Positions 62,378-64,000 of a DNA stretch of 64,000 nucleotides are shown here, one piece after another. Source of the DNA: Actinoplanes subtropicus (GTDB taxonomy: Bacteria > Actinomycetota > Actinomycetes > Mycobacteriales > Micromonosporaceae). The stretch is from assembly GCF_000721705.1 (NCBI RefSeq), contig NZ_JOJL01000004.1, positions 248,001 through 312,000 of the forward strand, written 5' to 3'. The stretch's first letter is position 1; each line of letters begins with the position of its first letter. Position numbers and translations under genes: made by a program. A model generated the notes under the pieces. The model was not told the DNA's origin, searched no databases, and saw only the letters and a list, made by a program, of their open reading frames with translations.

Positions 62378-62465
62378 CAGTGAGCGCGCATCGTGTCCAG
62401 TGAGCGCGCATCGTGTCCAGTGAGCGCGCATCGTGTCCAGTGAGCGCGCATCGTGTCCAGCGAGC
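62378..62465 (+). repeat. 20-bp tandem repeat array (about 4.4 copies)
   Basis: Unit CAGTGAGCGCGCATCGTGTC repeated every 20 bases from 62378; the last copy degenerates at 62461. It fills most of the gap between the convergent rhomboid-like and NTF2-like genes. Confidence 0.92.
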
Positions 62466-62476
62466 GCGATGCCGCG

Positions 62477-62893
62477 TCATGCCAGGGGAGCCCCGGCCTC
62501 CGGCGACTGCACCGCAAGCACGGAGATGCGCCGCCCCACCGGCCCGTCGGTCACCAGATAGCAGACGGTCACCCGGTGAAACTCGGTGCCGTCCGGCCGC
62601 TGCCACGAGAAACTCCCGCGAACGAGCGCCGATACCGCATTCAGCCCGGTCACCTCGACCCCAAGCACTTCGCTACGGTCGAACCCGGCCCGCCGCATCG
62701 CCTCGACCTGCGGCCGCACACCGGCGACAACCTGCTCCCCGCCCGCCAGCGAGTGCACACCACCGTCGGTCGTGATCAGGAGCGGCACCCCGTAGTACTC
62801 CAGCAGCGACTCCGTCTCACGTTCGCCCCGCCCACAGGCCGCGTATGCCGCGAGATACTCGCGGAACCACCCCTCGACGTCCCTCTCGTCCAC
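62477..62893 (-). CDS. NTF2/SnoaL-like small protein
   Basis: 138 residues. 'VEGWFREYLAAYAACGRGER' then 'YGVPLLITTDGGVHSLAGGE' and 'LVRGSFSWQRPDGTEFHRVT' fit the cone-shaped alpha+beta NTF2-like fold. Role unknown; members bind or transform small molecules. GTG at 62893 is chosen because the fold begins there; upstream codons are repeat-derived. Confidence 0.78.
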   Translation of the reverse strand: MDERDVEGWFREYLAAYAACGRGERETESLLEYYGVPLLITTDGGVHSLAGGEQVVAGVRPQVEAMRRAGFDRSEVLGVEVTGLNAVSALVRGSFSWQRPDGTEFHRVTVCYLVTDGPVGRRISVLAVQSPEAGAPLA

Positions 62894-63410
62894 AGACGAC
62901 GACCCTACTACCGCCCCGCCCCGCCCCGTCCCGTGCCGCCCGGCCGCGTTCCGCTGGCCCCCCGTTCCGCCCGGCCCCGCGCCGTGCCGCGCGGTTCCGA
63001 TCCGCCCCGCGCCAGCCGCGCCGGGCGGCCCCTTTGCGCTCGGCCGCCGCCGCGGCGGGCGGCCCTGTTCCGCCCCGTCCCGCGCCAGCCGCGCCCGGCG
63101 GCCCCTTTTCGCTTGGCCGCCGCTGCGGCGGGCGGCCCTGTTCCGCCCCGTCCCGCGCCGCCCGGTCTGCCCCGTCCCGCGCCGCCCGGTCTGCCCCGTC
63201 CCGCGCCGCCCGGTCCGCCCCGTCCCGGGCCGCCCGGTCCGCGCCGTCCCGCGCCGCGCCGTCCCGCGCCGCGCCGCGCTGTCCCGCGCCGCGCCGCGCT
63301 GTCCCGCGCCGTGCTGTCCCGTGTCGCGCTGTCCCGCGCCGAGTCGTCCGCGTCGCCCGGCCCCGGTTGCGCCCCGCGCCTCGCCGCCCGGGCCGTGCCG
63401 CCCGGCTGGC
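62894..63410. repeat. 517-base C-rich low-complexity region
   Basis: The plus strand is a degenerate run of CCGCCCCGTCCCGCGCCG-type words, with longer near-repeats around 63000-63140 and short tandem copies around 63160-63340. ORFs across it on both strands are Arg/Gly/Pro-only and are rejected as genes. Most likely slippage-expanded intergenic DNA between two minus-strand genes. Confidence 0.8.
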
Positions 63411-64000
63411 TCAGCTGTTGGCCCGTCGCTCCAGGAACTCGTACACGTCCTGGGCGTCGACGCCGGGGAAGGTCCCCGGCGGGAGCGCGGCCAGCAGATG
63501 CGAGTGCACCCGCGCGCTCGGCCACGCGTTCCCCGCCCACCGCCGCACCAGATCCGCGGGCGGCCGCCGGCAGCAGTCCGGGTCCGGGCAGCGCGACACC
63601 GTCCGCCGCGTCGTGTCGCCCCCGCGGAACCAGCGCGCGTGCTCATACGGCGTCCCGACGGTCACCGAGAACTCGCCCGACCGCGTCGACTCGATGTGAA
63701 CGGTGCACCAGTAGGTCCCCGCCGACGTGTCGGTGAACTGGTAGAACGACGAATACGGGTCCTCCGACTGGAAGATGGTCCGCGACGCCCACTTGCGGCA
63801 GATGGGCTGCCCCTCGATCGCCCCGGTCACGTCCGCCGGGAAGCGCACCCCGTCGTTCTCGTACGCCTTGTAGACGATCCCGTTCTCGTGCACCCGGGTG
63901 AAGTGCACCGGGATCCCGAAGTGGTGGGTCGCCAGGTTGGTGAACCGGTGCGCCGCCGTCTCGTAGGAAACGCCGAACGCGTCCCGGAAGTCATCGATCG
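63411..64000 (-). CDS. ScfR-like XRE-family regulator with ImmA/IrrE-like part, C-terminal portion
   Basis: About 195 residues; the N-terminus (helix-turn-helix) lies outside the window. 'SYETAAHRFTNLATHHFGIP', 'HENGIVYKAYENDGVRFPAD', 'GAIEGQPICRKWASRTIF' and 'RCPDPDCCRRPPADLVRRW' match the short-chain-fatty-acyl regulators (ScfR/DUF2083). These bind acyl-CoA and control acyl metabolism genes. The 'PDPDCC' Cys cluster suggests a metal site. Confidence 0.9.
   Translation of the reverse strand, partial: IDDFRDAFGVSYETAAHRFTNLATHHFGIPVHFTRVHENGIVYKAYENDGVRFPADVTGAIEGQPICRKWASRTIFQSEDPYSSFYQFTDTSAGTYWCTVHIESTRSGEFSVTVGTPYEHARWFRGGDTTRRTVSRCPDPDCCRRPPADLVRRWAGNAWPSARVHSHLLAALPPGTFPGVDAQDVYEFLERRANS

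Noticed and set aside
62908..63540. Arg/Gly-rich ORFs in the C-rich region
   Set aside because: They are translations of the low-complexity repeat and overlap the real regulator gene in another frame.

Overview
The window is very GC-rich, densely packed DNA with many GTG starts and 4-base stop/start overlaps. F420-type flavin oxidoreductases, a cytochrome P450, an IniA/IniC-like dynamin pair, a ScfR-like regulator and a single-sheath contractile injection system all point to a filamentous actinomycete, most likely Micromonosporaceae (Actinoplanes-like). The species is inferred from gene content only. I saw no rRNA, tRNA, CRISPR array, integrase or transposase.

Layout. 0-9 kb holds metabolic genes: a mannitol-dehydrogenase C-terminus, a P450, two luciferase-like oxidoreductases, an AidB-type acyl-CoA dehydrogenase, an HTTM/DUF5819 membrane pair, and an AAA+ ATPase preceded by ten 16-bp tandem repeats. 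9-18 kb is an envelope-related block: two coupled dynamin-like GTPases facing an Hsp70 fused through one membrane segment to a TolB-like propeller, an Ig-like/SPOR-like membrane protein, and a leaderless lysozyme-like + NlpC/P60 hydrolase. 18-21 kb carries a LuxR-type regulator, a Pvc15-type AAA+ ATPase and a DUF4255 (Pvc16-like) protein, which are parts of a contractile injection system (CIS). 21-31 kb contains a two-component system, two membrane proteins, small enzymes, a pair of proteins with RHIM-like amyloid motifs, an Uma2 pseudogene and an asparagine synthetase. 31-47 kb is the main CIS locus: a divergent 1220-residue DUF4157 protein ending in a cytidine-deaminase-like toxin domain, then sheath, tube, tail-assembly protein, DUF6760, second tube, a large Gly-rich zincin-like protein, LysM, VgrG, PAAR, gp25, baseplate J, tail protein I and a tail-anchored zinc-ribbon protein. 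47-58 kb is mixed: acylphosphatase, GNATs, a serine hydrolase, a ClpC-like protein with a damaged ATPase site, PI-PLC, a diguanylate cyclase, PAP2, a second Ig-like membrane protein and a mannitol dehydrogenase. 58-64 kb has a GmrSD (DUF262/DUF1524) nuclease fused to an alkyltransferase-like domain, a WD40 remnant, several tandem repeat arrays, a rhomboid-like protein, an NTF2-like protein and the C-terminus of a ScfR-like regulator.

How it fits together. The CIS has a complete sheath/tube/spike/baseplate set, but I could not recognise a tail fibre or a classical tape-measure protein. This matches the actinomycete CIS type reported to act from inside the producing cell. The best cargo candidates are the DUF4157-deaminase protein and the leaderless peptidoglycan hydrolase. 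Membrane-docking candidates are the zinc-ribbon tail-anchored protein and the Ig-like single-pass proteins. The most unusual observations are the deaminase-tipped DUF4157 protein, a DUF6760 reading frame with no start codon reachable through a possible -1 slippery heptamer, the RHIM-like pair, and the GmrSD-alkyltransferase-like fusion.
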